Source of the DNA: an uncultured Lachnospiraceae bacterium
Lineage (GTDB): Bacteria > Bacillota > Clostridia > Lachnospirales > Lachnospiraceae
DNA: 37,023 nt
Assembly: GCA_930972465.1 (NCBI GenBank)
Contig: CAKNHF010000029.1
Span: forward strand, 1 to 37,023
Reading direction: 5' to 3'
Shown: piece after piece, positions 15,742 to 24,565 of the stretch
How positions within the stretch are numbered: position 1 is the first letter of the stretch
Layout: each line of letters begins with the position of its first letter
The notes under the pieces: generated by a model
Told to the model about the DNA's origin: nothing
Seen by the model: only the letters and a program-made list of their open reading frames with translations
The model's database searches: none
Program-made: the position numbers and the translations under genes

Positions 15742-16406
15742 CAAAAAATCCATATGACGTGCTCGGCGTATCGCCGAATGCGTCTGATGATGAGATAAAG
15801 AGAGCGTACCGTGATCTGACGAGAAAATATCATCCGGATGCCAATGTGAATAATCCTCTTGCGGATCTTGCAGAGGAAAAGTTCAAAGAAGTCCAGGAGG
15901 CTTATGACACGATCATGCGTGAACGCGCTTCCGGCGGGACAGGAGGACAGTCTTCCGGCTCGGGCAGTTATTCGTACGGCGGTTCGTCTTCGTATGGTTC
16001 GTCCGGAGGAACCTATGATAATATGCAGGCTGACCCGAGACTGCAGGCGGCCGCAAATTATATTAACAGCCGTCGTTACCGCGAGGCCCTGAACACGCTG
16101 GATCAGGTGCCGGAGCGTTCCGCGCTGTGGTATTACTTAAGCGGATGCGCCAACGCAGGAATCGGAAATAATATACTGGCCAGAGATCACGCGGCACAGG
16201 CTGTGAATATGGAGCCGAATAATATGCAGTACAGGCAGCTCCTGAATCAGCTTGATTTCAGCAGCAGAAGATATCAGGGCAGTCCATACGGCGGAGGCTA
16301 CGGGCCGGGCGGATCTTCCTGCGGAACCGGAAACATGTGCTGCGACCTCTGGATCGCGGACCAGCTCTGTGAATGTATGGGAGGAGATCTGTGTTCATGC
16401 ATGTAA
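15738..16406 (+). CDS. J-domain protein with cysteine-rich C-terminus
   Basis: A 222-residue co-chaperone-like protein. Residues 1-65 form a J domain with the HPD motif at 32-34, which in this family stimulates the ATPase of a DnaK-type Hsp70. A Gly/Ser/Tyr-rich linker (about 68-95) follows, then a helical region (about 100-170) resembling a pair of TPR-like repeats. The last 37 residues hold seven cysteines, including CC, CEC and CSC. It lacks the zinc-finger and substrate-binding domains of true DnaJ, so it is a specialised class C member, perhaps binding a metal or membrane partner by the tail. It overlaps the DUF5685 gene by 4 nt and the next gene by 10 nt. Confidence 0.88.
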   Translation: MTKNPYDVLGVSPNASDDEIKRAYRDLTRKYHPDANVNNPLADLAEEKFKEVQEAYDTIMRERASGGTGGQSSGSGSYSYGGSSSYGSSGGTYDNMQADPRLQAAANYINSRRYREALNTLDQVPERSALWYYLSGCANAGIGNNILARDHAAQAVNMEPNNMQYRQLLNQLDFSSRRYQGSPYGGGYGPGGSSCGTGNMCCDLWIADQLCECMGGDLCSCM

Positions 16407-16930
16407 AGGCAAAGACAATGGCATTCGGCGGTCTTCTGCTGGCTTTGACCGTCGTGTGCATGGCTCTTGGAAGTATTATTGAGACGAGTACATTATTCCT
16501 TCTGGCAGCGGCCTCTTTTTTTGTCGGGATCGTTATCCGCGAATTCGGGCTTAGAGTGGGCGCTGCGTTTTATATTGCGGCTGTTTTTCTTGGATTCATT
16601 ACAGCGCCGAACAAATTCTATGTACTTACATTCGCTGCCATGGGATTCTACATCTGGGCAGTCGAGGCTGTATTCCGATGGCTGGAAAAGCGTCCCGGGA
16701 CCGGGAATCGAAAAACAGCATTCTGGGTACTGAAATATGTAATCTTCAATATCATGTATATTCCGATCGTATTTATTTTCCGGGATATGCTTTTTTCCCG
16801 CTCGATATCAGGCGCCGTAATGATCGGCGTGCTGCTCGGTGGACAGATAGGCCTTTTTATCTACGATCAGGCATATGAGTACGTGCAGGCTCATATATGG
16901 GGAAAGATACGTGGACGGGTGATGCTATAA
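16397..16930 (+). CDS. Hypothetical multi-pass membrane protein
   Basis: A 177-residue hydrophobic protein that I do not recognise. About five or six membrane segments are visible (roughly residues 8-26, 30-46, 53-70, 75-94, 109-130 and 136-157), separated by short charged loops such as [10 protein letters not shown]; the C-terminus [11 protein letters not shown] is basic. An in-frame ATG at 16373 lies inside the J-domain gene. ATG 16397 is preferred because GGGAGGAG (16379-16386) is 10 nt upstream. It overlaps the J-domain gene by 10 nt, so it is the third gene of that operon. The size and topology resemble small S-component-like transport proteins, but no motif supports that. Confidence 0.72.
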   Translation: MHVKAKTMAFGGLLLALTVVCMALGSIIETSTLFLLAAASFFVGIVIREFGLRVGAAFYIAAVFLGFITAPNKFYVLTFAAMGFYIWAVEAVFRWLEKRPGTGNRKTAFWVLKYVIFNIMYIPIVFIFRDMLFSRSISGAVMIGVLLGGQIGLFIYDQAYEYVQAHIWGKIRGRVML

Positions 16931-16949
16931 ATGTGAAAAAAGTGTGAAC

Positions 16950-17011
16950 GGGGCCTGACCCTTTTGCAAAGGGGTCAGGCCCCTTTGAGTACCGTTTTCA
17001 GAAAATTCAGA
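16950..17011 (+). repeat. Interspersed GGGGTCAGGCCCC repeat, locus 3 (inverted doublet)
   Basis: Two cores in opposite orientation, GGGGCCTGACCC (16950-16961) and GGGTCAGGCCCC (16972-16983), 10 nt apart, with TTTGCAAA between them; they can form a 12-bp hairpin. The right arm (16980-17011) continues CCCCTTTG, variable AGT, ACCGTTTTCAGA, and aligns with the arms of the other loci. It follows the membrane-protein stop by 19 nt and has no T-run. Confidence 0.85.
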
Positions 17012-17211
17012 AAAAAGGAAAGAGCCACATTTCTGTGACTCAAAGGGGGAAAAAGTTTATGAAAAAGTGTTCTTTTTAAGAACAATTATAGTATAGAAAA
17101 GAGTTGTGTAAAAAGTGTGATCAAGTTTTGAATGGATTATGAACAAACAGATAAAAATATGTTAAGCGGATTCATATGTCTGGCCTGACAGTGGAAAATT
17201 ATGAAAAACTC
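17012..17211. other. Gene-free AT-rich stretch before the riboflavin locus
   Basis: No convincing coding frame. It contains a 7-bp inverted repeat with a 3-nt gap, TGTTCTT (17068-17074) and AAGAACA (17078-17084), and a small hairpin around 17022-17040 (GAGCCACA and TGTGACTC). The first could be a protein-binding site; nothing near identifies the regulator. Confidence 0.4.
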
Positions 17212-17240
17212 TTGAAATACTGCTTATAAAGAGTTATATT
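17212..17240 (+). promoter_or_regulatory. Promoter of the FMN riboswitch-ribU transcript
   Basis: TTGAAA (17212-17217), 17-nt spacer, TATATT (17235-17240). Transcription would start near 17247, about 16 nt before the riboswitch. Confidence 0.72.
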
Positions 17241-17262
17241 AATATACGGAAAAAGTAATAAA

Positions 17263-17384
17263 TCTTCGGGGTCGGGTGAAATTCCCAACCGGCGGTATAG
17301 TCCGCGACCCGCGCAAGCGGCTGAACCGGTGACTTTTTATATGGAGAATTCCGGTACCGACAGTAAAGTCTGGATGAGAGAAGA
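17263..17384 (+). ncRNA. FMN riboswitch (RFN element)
   Basis: Conserved RFN blocks are present in order: CTTCGGGG at the 5' end, GGGTGAAATTCCCAACCGGC (17273-17292), a central stem-loop arm, GAACCGGTGAC, CCGACAGT, and AAGTCTGGATGAGAGAAGA at the 3' end. The closing stem P1 pairs TCTTC (17263-17267) with GAAGA (17380-17384). It senses flavin mononucleotide. It precedes a terminator and the riboflavin transporter gene, so it is an OFF switch acting on transcription. Confidence 0.96.
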
Positions 17385-17436
17385 AATTCGCTTTTATTGA
17401 ATGGAAAATTCAATAAGAAATGTCATGAGAGCATAT

Positions 17437-17465
17437 GACCCCGAATCTGATGGTTCGGGGTTTTT
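17437..17465 (+). terminator. FMN-controlled intrinsic terminator
   Basis: ACCCCGAA (17438-17445) pairs with TTCGGGGT (17454-17461), 8-nt loop, followed by a T-run (17461-17465). The segment GACCCCGAA (17437-17445) is also the exact complement of TTCGGGGTC at 17265-17273 in the riboswitch, giving a 9-bp antiterminator. A separate 9-bp hairpin, TTATTGAAT (17394-17402) with ATTCAATAA (17408-17416), stands between. Confidence 0.9.
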
Positions 17466-17593
17466 CTATGTCCGCAATGACGGGATTTCCTGGAAGATTT
17501 CCTTTTTTCAGTTTATTGCCCGCGGATGCAGCGCGGGGATCATCAGCGCATTTGAATCAGAAAACATGCGTAAAGAAAAAGGAGAGATGGAAA

Positions 17594-18220
17594 ATGAGTA
17601 CAGAAACAAAAACAGCAGTTCATTCAGAACCCAGACTGGGCGTGAAGGCTCTCGTAAAGATCGGAATGCTCGCGGCGGTGGCGATCATACTGATGCTTTT
17701 TGAGATTCCCCTTCCGTTCGCACCGTCATTTTATGAGATTGATTTCAGTGAAGTCCCCGTTCTGGTGGGATGTTTTGCAATGGGACCGTTCGCGGGAGCT
17801 CTGATCGAGTTCGTGAAGATTCTTCTGAACTTCGTTGTCACAGGAACAGACACGGCAGGGGTAGGTGAAATCGCCAACTTTATTATCGGATGTTCACTCT
17901 GCGTTCCGGCTGGTCTGATCTACCGCAGGAACAGGACGAGAAAAAATGCGCTGATCGGTATGGCTGTCGGCACTGTGACAATGACGGTGATCGGATGCTT
18001 TATCAATGCGTTTGTGCTTCTCCCGACTTATGCCGTAGCTTTCGGCATGCCGATGGACGCGCTGGTAAGCATGGGAACAGCAGTGAACTCACATATTACA
18101 AATCTGTTTACATTCGTAATGTTTGCCGTTGCGCCGTTTAATCTTCTTAAGGGCGTGCTCGTGTCGGTTATCGTATTTCTTATATATAAGAAGATCAGTC
18201 CGGTGTTCAGAATGCACTGA
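17594..18220 (+). CDS. ribU: Riboflavin ECF transporter S-component RibU
   Basis: Membrane subunit that binds riboflavin for an energy-coupling-factor importer; the shared ATPases and EcfT are not in this window. The 208 residues form about six helices. Family marks are the block LLMFEIPLP-like IILMLFEIPLPFAPSF, DFSEVPVLVGCFAMGP, LIEFVKILLNFVVTGT and GEIANFIIG, which form the flavin-binding side. Frames that open earlier (17401, 17435) run over the terminator and are rejected; ATG 17594 follows AAGGAG (17579-17584). The FMN riboswitch and its terminator control expression, so flavin-replete cells should stop transcription before the gene. A terminator follows at 18262. Confidence 0.95.
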   Translation: MSTETKTAVHSEPRLGVKALVKIGMLAAVAIILMLFEIPLPFAPSFYEIDFSEVPVLVGCFAMGPFAGALIEFVKILLNFVVTGTDTAGVGEIANFIIGCSLCVPAGLIYRRNRTRKNALIGMAVGTVTMTVIGCFINAFVLLPTYAVAFGMPMDALVSMGTAVNSHITNLFTFVMFAVAPFNLLKGVLVSVIVFLIYKKISPVFRMH

Positions 18221-18261
18221 TATGACTGAAAAAGAGAAATATATTGAATGATTTCTATACA

Positions 18262-18291
18262 AAAAGCAGATTCCGGGCGGGATCTGCTTTT
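18262..18291 (+). terminator. Terminator after ribU
   Basis: AAAAGCAGAT (18262-18271) pairs perfectly with ATCTGCTTTT (18282-18291) around a 10-nt GC-rich loop, 41 nt after the stop. The A- and T-rich stem ends could serve both strands. Confidence 0.8.
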
Positions 18292-18339
18292 GTATTATAT
18301 AGTAAAAATTGGAGAATGAGAAAAACAGAAATAAAAAAG

Positions 18340-18368
18340 TTGACAAATTAAGAATTTTATAATAAAAT
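18340..18368 (+). promoter_or_regulatory. Promoter of the SleB-like hydrolase gene
   Basis: Consensus -35 TTGACA (18340-18345), 17-nt spacer, TAAAAT (18363-18368). It leaves a very AT-rich leader of about 100 nt with no coding frame. Confidence 0.75.
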
Positions 18369-18475
18369 AGCCTCCGTAACAAATTTGTAATATCTGTAAT
18401 AAAAACGAAAACAAATACATATATTTTAATTAGGATATATGTAAAGATATTGCAATAAGTTAAGAGGAGGAGTAT

Positions 18476-19135
18476 ATGAAACATTATAGAAACAGGCGGA
18501 TTCTCATGTCTTTATATGCCGCCGCGACGAGTATAACGGTCCTGACAGGCTTTACAAGTCTGGCCGCCGAAAGAGATACGGTCAGTGTGCGGCCGACGGT
18601 TTCGAAAGAGGAGACCGCGGAGTGGGGATTTTCCGATATTGCAGGGGAGATGCATGAAGAGATCCTTGATGACACAAGAACGGCCGCCGAAGAAGCGCAG
18701 CAGGCCTACATCAGAAAACAGGAAGAAGAAAGAAAAGCGGCCGAGGAAGCAGCGCGAATTGCGGCTGAGAAAGCGGCGGCCGAAGCTGCGGCAGAGGCAG
18801 CAGCCCAGGCGGACAAGGAGCTTCTTGCATCACTGATTTTCTGTGAGGCAGGCAATCAGCCCTATGAAGGACAGGTTGCTGTAGGAGCGGTTGTCATGAA
18901 CCGTGTAAAGAGCAGCTCCTATCCTGATACGATTTCAGATGTTATTTATCAGTCCGGACAGTTTACGCCGGCGATGACAGGATGGCTGGACTCCGTTCGG
19001 GCAAGCAGCGGATATACTGAATCTGCGATGCGGGCGGCGGAGGATGCCCTTGCAGGAAGCAATCCGGTCGGCGACTGCCTGTATTTCAGCACAGGCGGCT
19101 GGGGAATGCAGATCGGAGATCATTTCTTTCATTAA
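18476..19135 (+). CDS. Secreted cell wall hydrolase, SleB-like (Hydrolase_2)
   Basis: A 219-residue exported enzyme that should cleave peptidoglycan glycan strands. Residues 1-31 form a signal peptide (basic MKHYRNRR, hydrophobic core, cleavage expected near LAA). A Glu/Ala-rich coiled-coil-like spacer spans about 64-112. The SleB domain covers about 114-219, with FCEAGNQPYEGQVAVGAVVMNR, in which E124 is the expected catalytic acid, then QFTPAMTG and the terminal GDHFFH. The start is fixed by AGGAGGAG at 18465-18472. The charged spacer differs from the usual wall-binding PG-binding repeats of spore SleB. It stands alone between its own promoter and a hairpin. A germination role is not implied. 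Confidence 0.9.
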   Translation: MKHYRNRRILMSLYAAATSITVLTGFTSLAAERDTVSVRPTVSKEETAEWGFSDIAGEMHEEILDDTRTAAEEAQQAYIRKQEEERKAAEEAARIAAEKAAAEAAAEAAAQADKELLASLIFCEAGNQPYEGQVAVGAVVMNRVKSSSYPDTISDVIYQSGQFTPAMTGWLDSVRASSGYTESAMRAAEDALAGSNPVGDCLYFSTGGWGMQIGDHFFH

Positions 19136-19174
19136 TATAATATGAAATATAAAATCTTATATAGACAGCGGACA

Positions 19175-19216
19175 GAAGCTCCGGATAAGAACATGCAGGC
19201 TCTTATCAGGAGCTTC
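19175..19216 (+). terminator. Hairpin after the SleB-like gene
   Basis: GAAGCTCC (19175-19182) pairs with GGAGCTTC (19209-19216), and GATAAGA (19184-19190) with TCTTATC (19201-19207), a 15-bp stem with one mismatch and a 10-nt loop. Only TTC follows, so it is a weak terminator or a 3' stabiliser. Confidence 0.6.
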
Positions 19217-19287
19217 TTCGTATGATATACTGAGTGTATTGTGCTGAATATATTTCTGAAATTACTGTTTTTTGGAGGAAAATGGAA

Positions 19288-19857
19288 ATGAAGGTAAAAG
19301 TGAAAAAATATGGGACTCGTGATACAATCCCGGCTGTAAATATATGGAACCAGGTGGTTGAGGAGGGCATTGCATTTCCCCAGGAGGAAATGCTGACGGA
19401 AGAGACAGGGAGGACGTTTTTTGAGGAACAGTCTTTTACCGGGATCGCATACGAGGAAGAAACAGGTGAAATCGTGGGTCTGTATATCCTGCATCCCAAT
19501 AATATAGGAAGATGCGGGCATATATGTAATGCAAGCTATGCAGTAAGAAAAGATCTGCGTGGAAACCGGATCGGTGAGATTCTGGTCACACATTGTCTGA
19601 AGACGGCAAAGGAGATGGGATTTGGAATTATGCAGTTTAACGCGGTGGTGCGCAGTAATACCCATGCCCTCAGCCTGTATAAAAAACTTGGATTTGTGCA
19701 GCTCGGGATTATCCCCGGCGGATTCCGGATGAAGGACGGGCATTATGAGGATATCATTCCGCATTACTATGTTTTAACAGATGGGGGGAAGACTCACGTC
19801 TCTACAGGCGGTGAGGAACAAACATGTATCAGTGGCGGGTGTCAATCCTTCATCTGA
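19288..19857 (+). CDS. GNAT family N-acetyltransferase
   Basis: Transfers an acetyl group from acetyl-CoA to an amine; the acceptor is unknown. The 189 residues show the coenzyme A pyrophosphate-binding motif VRKDLRGNRIG (87-97) and the later N124-THALSLY-KKLGF block (124-135). The tail after about 165 (TDGGKTHVSTGGEEQTC) is low-complexity and probably not part of the fold. Starts at GTG 19234 and ATG 19282 are possible; ATG 19288 gives the best distance (9 nt) from GGAGG (19274-19278), while 19282 would be only 3 nt away. The gene is single and convergent with topB, from which it is separated by a 34-bp palindrome. Confidence 0.85.
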   Translation: MKVKVKKYGTRDTIPAVNIWNQVVEEGIAFPQEEMLTEETGRTFFEEQSFTGIAYEEETGEIVGLYILHPNNIGRCGHICNASYAVRKDLRGNRIGEILVTHCLKTAKEMGFGIMQFNAVVRSNTHALSLYKKLGFVQLGIIPGGFRMKDGHYEDIIPHYYVLTDGGKTHVSTGGEEQTCISGGCQSFI

Positions 19858-19886
19858 TAAACGCTCCGTAAGGGCGCTGAACGTCC

Positions 19887-19920
19887 GGTGCCGTGTACTT
19901 TGTACAAAGTACACGGCACC
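19887..19920. repeat. Perfect 34-bp palindrome between convergent genes
   Basis: Bases 19887-19903 (beginning GGTGCCGTGTAC) are the exact reverse complement of 19904-19920, with no spacer. It lies 30 nt past the GNAT stop and 12 nt past the topB stop. As RNA it would fold into a long hairpin on either strand, but no T-run follows on either side. It is unlike the GGGGTCAGGCCCC family in sequence. Confidence 0.9.
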
Positions 19921-19931
19921 CGTCAAATCCT

Positions 19932-22148
19932 TCACAATTTTATGTTCTTAAATGCATCCGCAAACGCAGTGTTGATCGGTTCGTTTGCCTCTTTTGCCTG
20001 CTTTTTCATATAATTGGAGACATCCCGTTTATTGACGCCGCGGCCTTCTTTCTCCCGGCGTTCCTGGAAAGCGGTGAGTTTTTCTTTATGGCCGCAGGAG
20101 CAGACAAATTTTTGTGCATCGCCCTTTCCGACCAGTTCCATCTTTTTGTGGCAGACCGGGCAGCGGGCATTGGTGCGCCGGGAGATAGTCTCCCGGTATC
20201 CGCATTCTCTGTCCTGGCAGACAAGCATCTTTCCGTGTTTTCCGTTGACTTCCAGCATGAATTTCCCACACTGGGGGCACTTGTGCCGGGTCAGATTATC
20301 GTGGCGGAAGGTGCCGGAGGCACTGCGGATTTCCTGGATCAGGGATCTGGTGTAATCCTCAATCTCGGACATGAATTTCCGGTCGGATTCCTTCCCCTTT
20401 GCGATCGCCTGGAGACGGAGTTCCCACTGGGCGGTCAGTTCAGGGCTTTTCAGATCAGCGGGGACAAGAGAGAGGAGCTGCCGTCCTTTGGAAGTGATAT
20501 GGATTTCATTCCCCTTCTTCTCCATAAGAAAACTGTTGAACAGTTTCTCAATGATATCCGCGCGGGTGGCGACTGTTCCGAGCCCTCCGGTCTCACCCAG
20601 TGTACGGACCAGTTTCTTATCTTTATGCTCCATATATTTTACCGGATTTTCCATTGCCGCGATGAGCGTGCCTTCTGTGAAATATGCCGGCGGTTTTGTC
20701 TTTCCTTCGGTGATATTCAAAGCGGTGACAGTCAGGTCAGTACCCTCTCGGATCTCGGGGAGAGCTGAGACGGACAGGCTTTGATCTGAGAAAAGACCGG
20801 AGGGATCGCCGGATCCGTCGTCCTCCTCCATATCCTGCCATCCGGCCTCGTATATTTCTTTCCACCCGGCTTTCCGGATCACATTTCCCTTTGCATGGAA
20901 CTGCTCCGTCCCCACAGTTCCCGTGACGGACGTCTCTTCGTACTCACAGGCCGGAGAGAGAACAGCGAGAAAACGGCGGACGACCAGGTCATAGATCTTT
21001 CTCTCGTCACTGCTCATATGTTCCAACTGAACATACTGCTCCGTGGGGATGATGGCGTGATGATCTGAAACTTTTGCATTGTCGACAAAAGATTTATTTG
21101 CCCGGATCTCCTGCATGGAGAGGCGGGCCGCCGCTTTTCTGTAAGGCCCCACGGCGCATGCTTTCAGCCGTTCCTTCAGCGTTCCCACCATGTCCGACGT
21201 GAGATACCGGGAATCTGTTCTGGGGTAAGTCAGGACTTTGTGGTTTTCATACAGCCGCTGCATGATGTTCAGGGTCATCTTTGCAGAGTAGCCGTATCTC
21301 TGATTTGCCTCCCGCTGGAGCGCTGTCAGGTCATAGAGAGCGGGAGAGAAGGTTTTCTTTGCTTTTTTCTTTACTTCTGTGACATGCAGTTTTTTTCCTG
21401 CGTTGCGGTAAATGGCATCGATCCTTTCCCGGTCAAAGGTGCGTCCGGAATTCGTTTTGCTGTCCGCCCAGGTAAATGTGATCTTTCCGGCGGAAGCCTT
21501 TAATCCGTAATAAGTCTGCGGCCTGAACTTCCGGATCTCCTCTTCCCGCGCCGCGATCATGGCGAGGGTCGGAGTCTGGACTCTGCCGCAGGAGAGCTGA
21601 GCATTGTACTTGCAGGTCAGCGCCCGGGTAGCATTGATGCCCACAACCCAGTCGGACTCAGCCCGGGCAACCGCCGCGTGATAAAGAATTTCATAATCCT
21701 TCCCCGGACGGAGATGGGCGAATCCCTCCCGGATTGCCTTGTCTGTGACCGAGGAGATCCACAGTCGTTTCAGAGGCTTCTGGTTCCCTGCCTTGTCAAG
21801 GATCCAGCGCGCGACGAGCTCCCCTTCTCTTCCGGCGTCAGTGGCGATGATAATGTCAGAGATATCCTTCCGGGAGATCTGTTCTTTTACTGCGTGATAC
21901 TGCTTTGAGGTCTGCTTGATGACGACCAGTTTCCAGTGCTTCGGCAGCATGGGAAGGGTATCCATGTTCCAGGTTTTATACTGCTCTCCGTATTGTTCCG
22001 GATCTGCAAGCGTCACCAGATGGCCCAGAGCCCAGGTGACGACATAGTCTTTTCCTTCCATGTATGAATTGGTTTTCTTTCCGCAGCCGAGAACACGTGC
22101 GATATCTCTTGCCACGGACGGTTTTTCCGCAATCACAAGATGCTTCAT
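19932..22148 (-). CDS. topB: DNA topoisomerase III
   Basis: Type IA topoisomerase that relaxes and decatenates DNA through a single-strand break. The 738 residues start MKHLVIAEKPSVARDIA with the TOPRIM domain; its acidic motif DAGREGE is at 104-110. The catalytic tyrosine is expected at Y308 in LTYPRTDSRYL. Near the C-terminus two cysteine clusters resemble topoisomerase zinc fingers (CPQCGK and CQDREC; CPVC and CSCG). A start 11 codons upstream is rejected because CAGGAGA (22164-22158) fits ATG 22148. Length is normal for chromosomal Firmicutes TopB. It lies 56 nt after the YitT-family gene on the same strand and is probably co-transcribed. The stop is beside the 34-bp palindrome. Confidence 0.95.
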   Translation of the reverse strand: MKHLVIAEKPSVARDIARVLGCGKKTNSYMEGKDYVVTWALGHLVTLADPEQYGEQYKTWNMDTLPMLPKHWKLVVIKQTSKQYHAVKEQISRKDISDIIIATDAGREGELVARWILDKAGNQKPLKRLWISSVTDKAIREGFAHLRPGKDYEILYHAAVARAESDWVVGINATRALTCKYNAQLSCGRVQTPTLAMIAAREEEIRKFRPQTYYGLKASAGKITFTWADSKTNSGRTFDRERIDAIYRNAGKKLHVTEVKKKAKKTFSPALYDLTALQREANQRYGYSAKMTLNIMQRLYENHKVLTYPRTDSRYLTSDMVGTLKERLKACAVGPYRKAAARLSMQEIRANKSFVDNAKVSDHHAIIPTEQYVQLEHMSSDERKIYDLVVRRFLAVLSPACEYEETSVTGTVGTEQFHAKGNVIRKAGWKEIYEAGWQDMEEDDGSGDPSGLFSDQSLSVSALPEIREGTDLTVTALNITEGKTKPPAYFTEGTLIAAMENPVKYMEHKDKKLVRTLGETGGLGTVATRADIIEKLFNSFLMEKKGNEIHITSKGRQLLSLVPADLKSPELTAQWELRLQAIAKGKESDRKFMSEIEDYTRSLIQEIRSASGTFRHDNLTRHKCPQCGKFMLEVNGKHGKMLVCQDRECGYRETISRRTNARCPVCHKKMELVGKGDAQKFVCSCGHKEKLTAFQERREKEGRGVNKRDVSNYMKKQAKEANEPINTAFADAFKNIKL

Positions 22149-22204
22149 AATGTAAAATCTCCTGTCTGTATAAATGTGCATTGAACTGATGGGCAGAGAG
22201 AACT

Positions 22205-23047
22205 CTAGACACTGTGGAATCCCTTGCCTATGATCTCACTTGTATTTGAGATCAGAATGAAAGCGTCAGGTTCGTTCTGCTTGATGAAATTTCTGAGCCG
22301 TACCGCCTGAACCCGGTTCAGAGCTGTCAGTATGATGTGCTTTTCTTTGCCGGAATAGGCGCCCCGCGCTTCAAATACACTGGCGCTGCGTACGAGTGTG
22401 TGTACGATAAAATCACAGATCGGTTCCGGGTGATTGCACACGACAGTGAAATATTTCGAAAGATTGAAACTCTCGATAAACGTATCCACCATGAAAGAGC
22501 GGATCGCAAGACCGAGCAGCGAGTAAAGACCGGTCTCCACGTCGAATACAAAGAAACTGAAAGCAGTTATAACGGCGTCGGTGACCAGCAGAGCGCGTCC
22601 GATGTCAAAGCTGGAATATTTTTTCAGGATCATGGCAATGATATCCGTGCCTCCGCTGGAAGATCCGATGTTGAACAGGATGGCGGAGCCCAGAGCCGGA
22701 AGCGCGATCGCAAAGCAGAGTTCCAGCATGGGCTGATCCGTGAGCGGCGCGTCAAGAGGCCAGATTCTTTCCATGACCGAGAGGGCGACGGAGAGAAGTA
22801 TGCTGCAGTAGGCGGTTTTGGCGGCAAAATTTTTCCCGAGGACAAAAAGACCTACCACCAGAAGAATCATGCTGGCGATAAGGTTGAAATCACTGGCGGA
22901 AATAAGGCCTGTTTTTGCCACAAGAACAGCCAGACCGGTAATGCCGCCGAAAGTAAAGTTATTTGTAAATTTGAAAAAGTACGTTCCGACTGCCATGATC
23001 AGCGTGCTGAAAGTAAGAAGCAGAAAATATTTTAATTTGCTTTTCAT
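22205..23047 (-). CDS. YitT family membrane protein (DUF161 plus DUF2179)
   Basis: A 280-residue protein with five or six membrane helices in the first 200 residues and a soluble C-terminal domain. Family marks include FTFGGITGLAVLV (about 31-43), NIGSSSGGTDIIAMIL (about 126-141) and the C-terminal DUF2179 segment (about 205-280) with the LTALNRVQAVRLRNFI helix. The function of the family is not firmly known; some members have been linked to small-molecule transport. The start follows GGGGGAGGG. It has its own promoter at 23085-23113 and is followed by topB after 56 nt. There is no evident functional link between the two. Confidence 0.9.
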   Translation of the reverse strand: MKSKLKYFLLLTFSTLIMAVGTYFFKFTNNFTFGGITGLAVLVAKTGLISASDFNLIASMILLVVGLFVLGKNFAAKTAYCSILLSVALSVMERIWPLDAPLTDQPMLELCFAIALPALGSAILFNIGSSSGGTDIIAMILKKYSSFDIGRALLVTDAVITAFSFFVFDVETGLYSLLGLAIRSFMVDTFIESFNLSKYFTVVCNHPEPICDFIVHTLVRSASVFEARGAYSGKEKHIILTALNRVQAVRLRNFIKQNEPDAFILISNTSEIIGKGFHSV

Positions 23048-23084
23048 CTGTTGTACCCTCCCCCCGATTTATATAGCTACAAAA

Positions 23085-23113
23085 ATTGTAATCTCTGGAA
23101 TATAAAAAGTCAA
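23085..23113 (-). promoter_or_regulatory. Promoter of the yitT-like/topB operon
   Basis: On the minus strand TTGACT (23113-23108), 17-nt spacer, TACAAT (23090-23085), about 37 nt upstream of the start codon. The enolase promoter in the opposite direction is not clear; no good hexamer pair was seen between 23115 and 23190. Confidence 0.7.
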
Positions 23114-23179
23114 CGCATTAACGGGAAGACGCCGGGAAATAATAAGTTACCAGTTACAGTCCGGTTCCTTACCGGCTGA

Positions 23180-24490
<1,311 letters not shown>

Positions 24491-24565
24491 AACGCAGAAA
24501 AGCAGGACAGAGCAGCGGCAATACGGATATAAAATCAGAGATAGAACAGTGCGGGAAAGCTCTTG

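Noticed and set aside
14866-15753. 295-codon minus-strand frame opposite the DUF5685 gene
   Set aside because: The plus-strand gene has a promoter, ribosome binding site and family match; the antisense frame has none of these.
17435-17593. Longer RibU starting at 17435
   Set aside because: This start lies inside the terminator stem; the ATG at 17594 has a proper ribosome binding site and gives the family N-terminus.
19887-19920. Recombination attachment site, because the centre contains TTTGTACAAA
   Set aside because: No integrase or flanking duplicated sequence is present; the short match to phage-type core sites is probably chance.
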